Source: Bacillota bacterium (GTDB lineage Bacteria; Bacillota; Sulfobacillia; Sulfobacillales; Sulfobacillaceae). Taken from it: DNA of 64,000 nucleotides. Positions within the stretch are counted from its first letter, which is position 1, and every line of letters starts with the position of its first letter. The DNA lies in NCBI GenBank assembly GCA_021821465.1, contig JAKACM010000009.1, forward strand, positions 1 to 64,000, written 5' to 3'. The notes beneath the pieces were generated by a model. It had not been told where the DNA came from. It saw only the letters and a program-made list of their open reading frames with translations, and did no database searches. Shown piece by piece: positions 9,424 to 19,700 of this stretch. The translations under genes and the position numbers were made by a program.

Positions 9424-10167
9424 ATGTCAGATGCAATCGAAACCTTGGAAGGTTGGTATGCTTTTCACGACTTTCGACAGATAGATTGGAAATCCTGGAA
9501 CTCCTCTTCAGGGGATGAACGAAGAGAAGCAAGAGATTCCCTGGCTATGATTGTTGCAGAGTGGAACCGGATTAACGAGGCCAGATTTGGCAGTACCGGA
9601 ATATACCAGATCATTGGTCATAGGGCCGACTTGCTCTTTATTAATTTCCGTGCGACACCCGAAGAATTAATGCAAGCGGAAGTGGACATGAACAGGTCCA
9701 AGCTGAATCGTTTCCTGCTCCAATCCTATTCATATTTTTCCGTTGTGGAATTAAGCAAATACCTGGTCAAAGATCAAGTCGATGCTCTCGCGTTACCGGG
9801 AACCGAAGAACGGTTGCATCCTCACCTTCCTCACACTCGGTTTGTCTGTTTCTACCCCATGGAGAAAAGGCGTCAGGGAACAGACAATTGGTATATGCAA
9901 ACCACAACGCAACGACGTGAAATCATGAAAGAACACGGCATCTTGGGCCACAAGTACCGAGACCGGGTTACCCAGATTATCACCGGGTCTCAGGGCCTCG
10001 ACGAGTGGGAATGGGGCGTAACTCTGTATGCGGACGATATGGTCGATTTCAAAAAGTTAATTTATGAGATGCGCTTCGATGAAGCCAGCGCCAGATTTGC
10101 CGATTTTGGGCCCTTCTTGGTGGGAAAGCGTCTGTCTGAAGATGAACTGTTTAACCTGCTGAGTTAA
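9424..10167 (+). CDS. hemQ: coproheme decarboxylase (HemQ/ChdC)
   Basis: Last enzyme of the coproporphyrin-dependent haem pathway of Gram-positive bacteria; it removes two carboxyl groups from coproheme III using peroxide. 247 residues of the chlorite-dismutase fold. Tyr144 in VCFYPMEKRR matches the radical-forming Tyr of the family, and His171 in MKEHGILGHKY matches the proximal haem ligand. The stretch QIITGSQGLDEWEWGVTLYA and YEMRFDEASARFADFGPFLV are near-invariant family signatures. The ATG follows GCGGAGGGAAAG. It is divergent from the YbjQ-like genes, and no other haem gene is adjacent. Confidence 0.95.
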   Translation: MSDAIETLEGWYAFHDFRQIDWKSWNSSSGDERREARDSLAMIVAEWNRINEARFGSTGIYQIIGHRADLLFINFRATPEELMQAEVDMNRSKLNRFLLQSYSYFSVVELSKYLVKDQVDALALPGTEERLHPHLPHTRFVCFYPMEKRRQGTDNWYMQTTTQRREIMKEHGILGHKYRDRVTQIITGSQGLDEWEWGVTLYADDMVDFKKLIYEMRFDEASARFADFGPFLVGKRLSEDELFNLLS

Positions 10168-10420
10168 TCGGAACACACGAAAATAAGATGACGTCGAAAA
10201 AGGATTCCGGGTTTATGGGCATATGATTCTGCCAACATGGCACCGTAACGACGGCCCCCAGCGTGACCAATTACTTCTATATGGAAGAATCGCTTTCTTA
10301 ACGAAAACAGGGGTTCTATTCAGTGGGTATCATCAAGGACAGTTGAAAAATGAGGTGTCAATTAATCCTTTGTTGTCCCGTGGCGGTGAGCATTTTAGGA
10401 AGTGCGCGGCCCAACTCCCA

Positions 10421-11615
10421 TCATGCCTGGCCTCGGCGGGCGTTTGAGGCTGAGAATGCACGGCGCAGAGCCAATGCCGGTGCCCACAGTGTCAACATGC
10501 CAACCCCAGCGGTCAATATCGCTGCCGGAACACCCCATCGAGAGCTCACCACCCCGGATAGCAAAATTCCCACAGAGCCCATAACTATGTTCGTCGACGA
10601 CAAGAGTCCGAAAATCGATCCCCTTTGACGAGGAGATGTCGAAGTTTGGCGAATGTACGCCATAAACTGAATGGATTGACTGCTTCCCCACTCAACCACG
10701 ATTAACGTCAAAAGAAAGCATGCCCACACGTGAATTTGACTGGCGATAATAATAGCGGTGCCCATAGCAGCAGGAAGGACGAGAAGAGCCGCCTTGAAGT
10801 GATTCCGGACAACGGCGGGATCCCACTTGATCGCGAACAACGAGCCTACCGTGCTCAAACCGAATATCAAGCCCAATGACGGAGCATTAAGGTGTATGCT
10901 GACACGGCTGAACAATATCAGTTCACCCAGGTATAGCCCCATGCTGAAATTGAGACTTCCTCCGAACACCATGGACCATCGCAAAAGTGGATGCTGCCAA
11001 ACCGATCGCAAACCATGCCGCCAAGAGCTTGGCGGCGTCCTCAGAGTTCTCTCAATGCGTGGAAATCGGTAGAGCAACCCTGCTGAAAAAAAACAACACC
11101 ATACTGGAACCCAACGCCCACGGCGCTCCCAGGGCTAATGTGATCCCTCCCAGGGCATAGCCTAAAAGTCCCCGCAACAACGAGATCCATGACCAACGCG
11201 CATTGACAGCCGGCAACTCTTCCCGGGGAACCCATGAGGGTATAACCACACGGCCAGACACATTGCCTAACACCGCAAATCCATTAACACACAAGCTCAG
11301 AGCAATAAAGGCTGCCAAGGTATGCACTCCGTGAAAAGGTATCAGGTACACACACATTGCCAAGACAGCCAATAGGCTGCCTAGGGTCATCAAAGTTCTC
11401 GGCTGCCAGCTAATCGGCCGGCCAAGACAAATGGGAGCTGTGGTAGCCTGGGCTACCACATTAGCGGTTGCCAAAGCTGCTGGCGCGTGCACTAAGAGGC
11501 TGGCCTGCCATTGAATAACAAAATTGACGAACGCCAAGGCCAAACTGGCAGCCAAACGGGACCACCATAAAATCGCAATGCGCTGGCGCCTAGACATGTC
11601 AAGAGCATGGGTCAT
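10421..11615 (-). pseudogene. MFS-type transporter split by a homopolymer frameshift
   Basis: Two overlapping minus-strand frames encode the halves of one membrane transporter. Codons from 11615 give the first six or so hydrophobic segments and end in SSMVLFFFSRVALPISTH. The frame starting at 11077 continues with YRFPRIERTLRTPPSSW and six more segments to the TGA at 10421. The break falls in a run of eight A (11086-11093; T on the coding strand). With seven instead of eight, translation continues as MVLFFSAGLLYRFPRIERTL, which restores a membrane helix. The repaired protein would be near 400 residues, the usual MFS length. It may be a pseudogene, a sequencing error, or a slippage-controlled gene. 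Substrate unknown. Confidence 0.75.
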
Positions 11616-12346
11616 GAAAACACCACGACTCCCGCGAATGTATGGTCCATCGTTTCTCGGAATTGGACACCCATACCGAGCCCACGGACTCGTCCTCCAA
11701 TTTCCTCTTATCGCCTGAGAATAAAGTTAAGGTCAACTCAACCTCTTCGACGTTTGTTACGACTATAACTGCATGTCTCAATCGTACTAAGGCGTAATAA
11801 ATCTGATACCTCTGACTAACAATGACTCGGCATGGTAGGATATTTTCCAGTCTCACAAAATTTCACTTTTCCGTAATAGCCCTTAGTCACAGTATGGTCC
11901 CAACAACGGCTTGTTGGGAATCTACAAATTAGGACCATTTGTGCTAAGCGGCGTCTCGTGAACCTCGACTTGACGAATTCTCAACTCAGAGGCATTGGCA
12001 GTTGCCGAGGAAACACCAGAACTCACAAATGGCACCTCCGATCGAAATAAAGGTGACCCCCAAGACGATCGTAACACCGGTGGACAACGTCGCAACGACC
12101 GACGGCGATATCCGGTAGCGATGATGAGTGAAGAGGATCGGAATTAATCACACCGTCTTAAAAATTAAAAGATCCGGGCCATCCGGCTTAGCGGCCGCAT
12201 TATTGACGACACTATCGATCTTTCCCTGCTATATGTCACGGTGCCGCAATTTGTTAAATGACGCCCGTTGATCTCTTAAAATAGTTGAGGACACCCTACT
12301 ATCTATGCTAGCATGTTATCATCCTTTCCCCAGGAGTGTGTCCATC
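11616..12346. other. gene-free stretch upstream of thrC
   Basis: No convincing gene is seen; a minus-strand frame at 11599-11856 lacks a binding site and family features. A perfect hairpin, CCCAACAA at 11899-11906 and TTGTTGGG at 11911-11918 with a four-base loop, lies inside; it has no T-run. The stretch near 12010-12150 may be a decayed coding fragment but could not be assigned. The thrC promoter should lie near 12270-12310. Confidence 0.45.
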
Positions 12347-13372
12347 ATGCATATTGGATTGATTAACCGCTATCATCAGTGGTTAGGGTTACCCGAATTG
12401 GAAGCAGTGAGCCTCGGTGAAGGCAATACGCCGATGATACACTGGGCCACGTGGGATTCCCATCGTATATGGCTGAAACTGGAGGGTTGCAATCCCACAG
12501 GGTCCTTTAAAGATCGTGGGATGACCGTAGCCGTAAGCCAGGCACGCTTTGCGGGAGGAAAAGCCGTCATTTGTGCTTCCACAGGAAACACTGCTGCATC
12601 GGCTGCTGCATACGCAGGCCGGGCAGGGCTGAAAGCCTTTGTGGTTATTCCCAATGGTCAAGTGGCTTTGGCCAAAATGATCCAGGCCAGTGCCTATGGA
12701 GCGACAATTCTGGCTATCGAAGGCAACTTCGATCAGGCCTTACAAGCCGTTCGTGCTGTTGCCGAGCAAGAATCATGGATTGCTCTCGTCAACTCTGTCA
12801 ATCCCTGGCGGTTGCGCGGACAAGAAACCGGAGCCTATGAGATCCTTGATGATTTGGGGCATGCGCCTGCATCTCTGGTCCTGCCAGTCGGAAATGCAGG
12901 AAACATTTCCGCCTATTTCCACGGTTTTCGCCGGCGAAATGAAGGGATTCCGCAACTGTTTGGCATCCAGGCTCAAGGAGCTGACCCCCTGGTACAGGAC
13001 CGTGATTTGGATAAGGTGACCACTGTTGCTTCAGCTATCCGCATCGGCCGACCAGCCAGTGCACATTTGGCCAAAGAAGCCGTCAAAGAATCTCATGGCC
13101 AGTTTCATGCCGTTTCGGATTCTCAAATTTTGCAAGCTCACGAAGAATTGGCCCATGGAGGCGTATTTGTCGAACCTGCATCCGCAGCCGCATACGCCGG
13201 GCTAAAAATCTTATATCGAAGAAGGCTCCTTCCGACAGGCGATGTCGTCGCCATTCTCACGGGAAATGGTCTCAAGGATTCCCAAACCCCCGCAATGTGG
13301 GCTAGCGTGGAGCCTCAAATTGTGGAGAGTCAACATCTCCTGGAGTCGATCGGACAAGTCATGAACCCATAG
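12347..13372 (+). CDS. thrC: threonine synthase
   Basis: PLP enzyme converting O-phosphohomoserine to threonine; 341 residues, the short single-domain class. Lys55 in NPTGSFKDRGM forms the Schiff base, and ICASTGNTAASAAAYAGRAG is the family phosphate/substrate loop. LPVGNAGN, binding the cofactor phosphate, follows. An ATG at 12305 would add 14 residues but falls in the likely promoter; the ATG at 12347 has AGGAG ten bases upstream and starts where homologues start. thrB follows after 18 bases, so the two form an operon for the last two steps of threonine synthesis. Confidence 0.93.
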   Translation: MHIGLINRYHQWLGLPELEAVSLGEGNTPMIHWATWDSHRIWLKLEGCNPTGSFKDRGMTVAVSQARFAGGKAVICASTGNTAASAAAYAGRAGLKAFVVIPNGQVALAKMIQASAYGATILAIEGNFDQALQAVRAVAEQESWIALVNSVNPWRLRGQETGAYEILDDLGHAPASLVLPVGNAGNISAYFHGFRRRNEGIPQLFGIQAQGADPLVQDRDLDKVTTVASAIRIGRPASAHLAKEAVKESHGQFHAVSDSQILQAHEELAHGGVFVEPASAAAYAGLKILYRRRLLPTGDVVAILTGNGLKDSQTPAMWASVEPQIVESQHLLESIGQVMNP

Positions 13373-13390
13373 AAAGATGGTACAGAACGC

Positions 13391-14329
13391 GTGTTAGAAA
13401 TTCGAGTTCCCGCCACCAGCGCCAATCTTGGTTCCGGTCTGGACAGTTTAGGGCTGGCTTTGTCACTCTATTTGAAATTGACCTATACTTCGCACTCAAC
13501 CTTAGTCATCGAACCTCGAGGGGACGGCGCGGAGGAGTTGCCACGTAATACAGATAATTTGATTTGGAAGACAGCCGACCGATTTTACCGGGAAATGACG
13601 GGCAAAACAATCCCATCCGGATATGTTACGGTATCCAGCCACATTCCCTTGAGCCGCGGACTCGGCTCAAGCGCTGCCGCGGTTGTAGCCGGTCTATTAT
13701 TAGCCAACCATTTGATACCCCACCCGCTTACCCGAGAGCAACTGCTCCACAAAGCAACCGCTATCGAAGGACACCCAGATAATGTGGCAGCCGCTCTTTT
13801 CGGCGGATTTGTTCTGGTGTACCAAGACTACAAACGCGTGATTCGCGTTCAACATTACCCACCGCCTGAATTGGAATGTCTATTGGCCATCCCTCCCTAT
13901 CCCGTTCCGACTAAAGACTCTCGAGCGATTCTTCCGCTCCGGGTCTCCCGTGATGACGCTATTTTTAATGCCCAACGGATGGCATTATGGATTCACGCTG
14001 TTTGCCAACACGACTGGAGTGTATTGCGGGATGCCTCCGACGACCGTCTGCATCAATCTTATCGCACTTCGCTCGTGGAAGGCCTCAACGAGTTAATTTA
14101 TACGAGCTACGAGGCCGGAGCCGTGGCGACGACTCTTTCCGGATCCGGCCCGACTGTTCTGGCTTTATCCGAGAAGAATCAGGTTGACTCCATCCTCCAA
14201 AGCTGGATAAAATTGGCTAAAAGTTACAACTGGCCCCTTACCGTTCGTCATGTTCGCCCCCTGACCATGGGAGCCTCGGTGAAAGAGGTCTATGCTCTTC
14301 ATCATAAAGCTGTCGCAAGCGATGATTAA
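13391..14329 (+). CDS. thrB: homoserine kinase
   Basis: GHMP-family kinase making O-phosphohomoserine from homoserine and ATP; 312 residues. VPATSANLGSGLDSLGLAL is the N-terminal family signature. PLSRGLGSSAAAVVAG (residues 87-101) is the ATP-binding GHMP loop. TTLSGSGPTVLAL is the C-terminal conserved segment. The GTG start is 18 bases past thrC; its binding site is weak, suggesting coupled translation. The last 92 bases overlap, tail to tail, the end of a glycosyltransferase gene on the other strand. Confidence 0.94.
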   Translation: MLEIRVPATSANLGSGLDSLGLALSLYLKLTYTSHSTLVIEPRGDGAEELPRNTDNLIWKTADRFYREMTGKTIPSGYVTVSSHIPLSRGLGSSAAAVVAGLLLANHLIPHPLTREQLLHKATAIEGHPDNVAAALFGGFVLVYQDYKRVIRVQHYPPPELECLLAIPPYPVPTKDSRAILPLRVSRDDAIFNAQRMALWIHAVCQHDWSVLRDASDDRLHQSYRTSLVEGLNELIYTSYEAGAVATTLSGSGPTVLALSEKNQVDSILQSWIKLAKSYNWPLTVRHVRPLTMGASVKEVYALHHKAVASDD

Positions 14330-15320
14330 CCGGACCCCCATTCTCATCGACAGCTTCATATCCGGCCCGAGCTCTCTTTTCATAGAGATCGGAATTCTGT
14401 AGCGCTTTCAGTTCACTAAGCCATTCCTTCGGGGTTGCAGCGTAACCGACACCGGCTTGTACCCTTTCGGGCAGGGTCCCATAGGCCATAGGTCCCGTAA
14501 CCACTGGGCGCCCGTACCCTAACGCTTCCAAAATCTTATTCTGTGTGCCGCTTCCCAATTCTACAGGACTGATGCTGATGCCAATCCGAAAATACAGCGC
14601 GGGTAAGTCTTCCACGAATCCATGGGCTATTATCCCCGTTCCATGGACCGATTGGGTGCCGGCACCGACGAGATGCAGTTTATAGCCGTCGTCACACAGT
14701 AACGGCCAAACTGTGCGTAAAAACCATTTGAGTCCCATCCAATTTGGCAAATACGCCAAATTGGACACAAACAACAATTCGCGCGGGTTGCCAGGCGGTA
14801 AGAAAAACTTCTTGTGAACAGCATTTTCCACCAGTTTGACTTCGATTTTCCGCTCTGCCAGCCATTTTTGATCCTGCCAAGCACTGACCCAGGTCTCGGT
14901 AAAACGTCTGGCCCAATAAAGTTCCGTTTCTTCGATATTCCACAGCACTATTCGTCGAGAGAGCCCCTTATGAAATGTCTTGAGTCGATAACGAAACAAT
15001 CCCAGGCTATCCGTCAAATCCAGGATATGCTTCGAACCGGGGCACATTATGGCATAAGGTGCCATACGCAACTGAAAGGCCATCACGATATCGTATAATT
15101 CTGAAGGTCGTCCCAAGTGGGAATACGAGTGCCGCAACATGTAGGGTGACCGGAAGCGAATCAGGGACTTGACCAGTGCCCGGGGATTCATTTTCTTTAA
15201 GGGATTCCAGACTTCAACGGTGCCTTGACTTTGACATCCTCGCAACAAATTTTCAAGACGCAAACGCTCACCTTGCATGGGTCCTGAAGTCGTGAGCGCA
15301 GAAACCAACAAGATTTTCAC
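14238..15320 (-). CDS. glycosyltransferase, GT-B fold (GT4-like)
   Basis: 360-residue probable sugar transferase using a nucleotide sugar donor. The N-terminal MKILLVSALTTSGPMQGERL and the C-terminal SPVELGSGTQNKILEALGYG (donor-binding E-x7-E-like region), then GRPVVTGPMAYG, are typical of group 1 transferases; LFVSNLAYLPNWMGLKWFL matches the hinge segment. The GTG start overlaps the TGA of the upstream glycosyltransferase by four bases, so translation is coupled. It probably acts at the inner face of the membrane in surface polysaccharide assembly; acceptor unknown. Its 3' end overlaps thrB by 92 bases on the opposite strand. Confidence 0.8.
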   Translation of the reverse strand: MKILLVSALTTSGPMQGERLRLENLLRGCQSQGTVEVWNPLKKMNPRALVKSLIRFRSPYMLRHSYSHLGRPSELYDIVMAFQLRMAPYAIMCPGSKHILDLTDSLGLFRYRLKTFHKGLSRRIVLWNIEETELYWARRFTETWVSAWQDQKWLAERKIEVKLVENAVHKKFFLPPGNPRELLFVSNLAYLPNWMGLKWFLRTVWPLLCDDGYKLHLVGAGTQSVHGTGIIAHGFVEDLPALYFRIGISISPVELGSGTQNKILEALGYGRPVVTGPMAYGTLPERVQAGVGYAATPKEWLSELKALQNSDLYEKRARAGYEAVDENGGPVNHRLRQLYDEEHRPLSPRLPWSGGEHDER

Positions 15321-16378
15321 GGGTGTGCCACCAAACTCAGCGTTTCTATGGTCTGCCTCAATTGAGCTTCCAGCCCATAACGGGCTTTAACGAGTTCATA
15401 AGATGCGTTAGCCAATGATTCATAATGGTCAAAAGCAAATCGCACAGATCGGATCAGGTGCCCGGCATCTCCCACCGCGGACAAAAGATGTGGATCCACT
15501 TGGCCCAGAATCTCCGGCAAAGCTCCTACCGGAGTGGCCACGACCGGAAGACCCCAAGCCATTGCATCTAATACCGCGTAAGGAAATCCTTCTTTATACG
15601 AAGGCTGGACGACAATATCGACGTTCTGAAAGAATTGATCGATATTGTCAACCCATCCTAACCACTTCACATTCTCCAACTCTGCCCGGCGGCGGGCGAG
15701 TTTGGACGGCAAAACTCCGTTTCCGGCAATCAACCAACGCCATTCGGAAGTCATTGCTGCCGCTTCAAGAACAACATCAAGACCCTTCTCGGGAGAAAAT
15801 CGTCCAATGAAGCCAATATTGCGGCGTAACCCCAGGCGCCTTCCAGGCGCGTTCCAACGAACCGCAACTCCGTTGGGAATTTTACGGATGACGCCCCTGC
15901 TCCCCGCATTTTTAGCGAATTCAAGGTCGGCCTCGCTTAACGTAATAATGCCCTGACTGTGTCTTGCACCCCACGTTTCCAGAAACCGGTATAACCCGCG
16001 GCTCCAAATGGAACGGGTTGAATCTAAAAAGACAAAACCATGAGCCGTATAGACAACAGGAATCTTATCTTGCCATCCAACCAGTCGGCACAAAATTCCC
16101 GCTTTGGAACTGTGTGCATGGACAATATCGGGAGAGAGATTACGTACCAACTCCCGCAAAGCCCTAAAAGCTCTGATATCATGATAAGAAATCTGCCGCT
16201 TCAAATGGGAAAGATAATAGACATCGGCCTTATCACGGAGTTTTTGGGACAACCAGTTTCCGCCCCCATGAATGACAGCGACTTCATGTCCCTGTTCAAC
16301 GAGATATGTAACGAGTTCGGAGACGTGGCGTTGGGCACCTCCTGGCTCTCCTCCGGTGATGACTTCTACGATATGCAC
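15317..16378 (-). CDS. glycosyltransferase family 4
   Basis: About 353 residues, GT-B fold. Visible motifs: EVITGGEPGGAQRHVSELV at the N-terminus, DIVHAHSSKAGILCRLVG (acceptor side), YTAHGFVF, IGFIGRFSPEKGLDVVLEAA and SYKEGFPYAVLDAMAWGLPV (donor-binding EGFP...E block). Closest to transferases of exopolysaccharide clusters. The frame is open upstream to 16489, but AGGAGG six bases before the GTG at 16378 and the family's usual start both favour this shorter form. It heads a two-gene operon with the next glycosyltransferase. Confidence 0.88.
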   Translation of the reverse strand: MHIVEVITGGEPGGAQRHVSELVTYLVEQGHEVAVIHGGGNWLSQKLRDKADVYYLSHLKRQISYHDIRAFRALRELVRNLSPDIVHAHSSKAGILCRLVGWQDKIPVVYTAHGFVFLDSTRSIWSRGLYRFLETWGARHSQGIITLSEADLEFAKNAGSRGVIRKIPNGVAVRWNAPGRRLGLRRNIGFIGRFSPEKGLDVVLEAAAMTSEWRWLIAGNGVLPSKLARRRAELENVKWLGWVDNIDQFFQNVDIVVQPSYKEGFPYAVLDAMAWGLPVVATPVGALPEILGQVDPHLLSAVGDAGHLIRSVRFAFDHYESLANASYELVKARYGLEAQLRQTIETLSLVAHP

Positions 16379-16784
16379 CGACGCCCTCCTACCCTTTTCT
16401 GTAACTATCGCTATTTTAACGAACGCATCGTGAATATACCACCTGCCCGTCACGTTTCCGAAATCGGTAAATGGACTAAATATTTTCATAAATTATCACA
16501 AAATATTGCTTGCCACCCCTTGGAATGTCAGATCCTTCGTGGTATTCTAGGAATAATTTCATTCTCATGTAACTTTATTCGAATCATTGCATCACCAAAG
16601 AATGCTATTGTAGTATGATAAAGTTGTAGAAGATTTTGTCCTTCTGATATGGATCGTCCGCGATTTCCAACTTTAAAAGACAAATGCACGTGGCCATGTG
16701 CGTGCGCCTTTTTCTTGTATATTCATGCACATTTATGTGAATTTAATTTGCGTCAATATTACGTTCCGGAAAGAAGGATCCAAC
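16379..16784. other. divergent intergenic region between a glycosyltransferase and gltB
   Basis: Contains an open but non-coding extension of the glycosyltransferase frame on the minus strand. It must carry both promoters. No operator repeat or riboswitch was recognised. AAGAAGG just before 16785 is the gltB ribosome binding site. Confidence 0.45.
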
Positions 16785-19700
16785 ATGAATTCTCGTTCAT
16801 TTTCCGCTCTTGCATATTTTGGCATCGAGCACGATGCCTGTGCGATTTTCGCGGCCATTGCTAAAAATCCTTGCTCTGATGACTCTACTCCCTTGTGGCA
16901 AGTGGGAATTGACGCTCTGCGTCGCATGGATCATCGCGCAGGTTGGATTGATGGGCGCAGCGACGGTACCGGACTCATGATCGACATCCCGCGTGCGCTC
17001 TGGGACGAACGCTTGAAAAACGAAGGGATTTCCACTTGCAGTGTCCAAGATGCCCGTTTTTGGATCTTGCAGCTGGTAACTCCCGTTTCGTCTCGTCGCG
17101 AAACGCTAACAACTTTGAACCAGTTGTTGCCGTCCTTAGGCTTCCGTCGAATTCTATCCCACGTCGAGTTGACGGACAGTGTTCAGGTTTTGGATTCGCA
17201 TGCTTTATGGTATGAAGGGTCTCAAATCGACACGCAGTCTGTCTACACAGCCTTGCAAACACTGGAAACCAACTTTAGCGGTCTTATCGCTTCGTTTAGC
17301 AATTCGCACATGGTACTAAAAGTCACTGAGGGTCCTGATGCTTTGGAATCGCATTTGTCGTCTGTGCTTACCCGCGATTTTCAGCCGCGTGCCATTATCG
17401 GCCACAATCGGTTTTCTACCAACACCGCCACAGATCTATCCCGTGTCCAGCCGTTTGTCGGATTAGCCCATAATGGGGAAATTGACACCATTGACCGTCT
17501 TCAGCACGAAATGGCTGCTCACGGGATTCGTCCCATTGTCGAGGGCAGTGATTCGCAAAACCTGGACCGTTTACTCTCGGCACTGGTTCTTAGAGACCAG
17601 CTCAGTCACGCGGAAGCTGTGCGCATAGCTCTTAGCCCTTCTCCCGCAGTAATCAGCCAATTACCCCCGAAATACCAAGAATTATGGACCAAGATTCGGG
17701 CTGTTTGGGGCGCTTATGCCCAAGGGCCCGCAGCCATTGTTCACAGATTTGGCAACAGCATTGTAGCCGCAATAGATGCTATGGGATTGCGTCCCTTATG
17801 GATTATGGAGACCGATGATCATTTCATTCTCTCATCGGAACCCGGAATAACCCGGCCCGACACTTGGGTTCGAGAGCCTCGTGTGCTGGCTCCCGGAGAA
17901 ATGATCGCATTTGAATGGAATCCCGGTGAAGAAGTTGCCTTGATTGATGATGATCAGGTACGCGAACGCTTGTCTCGAAGATTAACCAATGTCCTTGATG
18001 GTCCTAAAATATGGGCAGCGACTACGGACATGAAGGTCGAAGACTCCTATCCTACGTGGTTTTACCGAATTAATGGGTGGCATAAGGACGACGAGCAGCT
18101 CATAAAAACCTTCGTTAATGGGCATCGCGAGCCTATTGCTTCGCTGGGCTTTGACGGGCCGTTGGCCCCTTTGTCTGATGGGCCGACCAATATCAGTGAC
18201 TATCTGCAGGAAACAGTTGCTGTTGTGACGAATCCCGCTTTGGATCGCGAACGGGAATCCGAGCATTTTTCCTTGGCCACAATAGTGGGCACTCGTTTTG
18301 ATTGGGATTCCGTGGATAGTACTATGCCGACTCCAGTCTTGCTGAACTCACCGTGGATAAATGATGAGGATCTGGATAACTTGACACAGTATTTCTCCCG
18401 GCATACTTTTCGTCTACGATTGTCACTCTCGGATTGGCAAGATGAATTGGAAGCCGTCCAGCGTATATCCGATGAATCCGTTCAAGCAGTCCAAGCCGGT
18501 GCTTGTCTCATTATTCTCGACGACGCGCTCCCCCTCCAAAGAGACCAATTGAGACTGGATCCTGCTTTGGCGGTAGCCGGTATTGAGAATGCTTTGATTG
18601 AAAATGGACTCAGACGGCGTTGTGCTCTCATCGTCCGATCCGGTATGATTCGTAATCTCCATGATGGGGCGGTCTTGCTGGGCCTGGGGGCCAATGCTTT
18701 GGATCCCTATTTGATTTGGAACATTGCCCACAGCGAATATCCTGCCGTCAAAACCGTTATGAATCAGGGATTGGAAAAAATTATTTCAACGATGGGAATT
18801 CACGAACTTCAGGGATATGGACGGATTTTCTCTGCCATCGGTCTTCCCGAGCATGTCGCCCAGGTGCTGGGAATCAAAACCTTTGCCCCCCCTTCTTACG
18901 AATCGTGGCTAGAGCTTAGAGTTCAACAGATGAGTCAGCGCTTCTCCATTCAGAACGAAAATGCCAGGCTGCAGTTGATACCTCGTGCGACAAATTATGT
19001 TTTTAAGACCGTGACGAAATTAGCGAAGCGTTCGCTTGATGCCCGGGAATATGAAGAACGCCTGCAACAGGTCGAAGCCAAACATCCCATTGCCCTGCGC
19101 CACACCGTAACCTTCGAGACCATACAACCGGTAAATGACGATATGACCGTGTCCCTAGAAGTCGGTGATCATTCCTTGCCGTTTGTTATTTCTTCCATGT
19201 CTTTCGGTTCTCAAGGAGAAACTGCTTTTCGTGCATACGCGGAGGCAGGAAAACGTCTCAATATGTTATCGATGAATGGAGAAGGCGGAGAGATCCCTGA
19301 CATGATTGGCCGTTATTATTACTGGCGTGGACACCAAATCGCCTCGGGGCGTTTTGGGGTGAACACCAACTTGCTGAATGGAGCACGCTACGCGGAAATC
19401 AAAATCGGTCAGGGAGCAAAACCCGGAGAAGGAGGTCATCTCCCGGGAAAAAAAGTCTCAGTGAAAGTCGCCCACGCACGCAATGCCGTTCCGGGTGTAG
19501 ATCTGATTTCACCAAGCAATAACCACGATCTCTATTCTATTGAAGACCTGAAAGAACTCATTGATGAACTCAAGGAAGCAAACCCGGAACTTTTGGTGTC
19601 CGTAAAAGTCCCTGTTGTTCCCAATATCGGCACGATTGCAGTCGGAATTGTCAAAGCGGGAGCTGACGTGATTAGTCTTTCGGGATTCGAAGGCGGTACA

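Noticed and set aside
12305-12346. Earlier ATG for thrC
   Set aside because: No binding site, no homology before MHIGLINRY, and it falls in the expected promoter.
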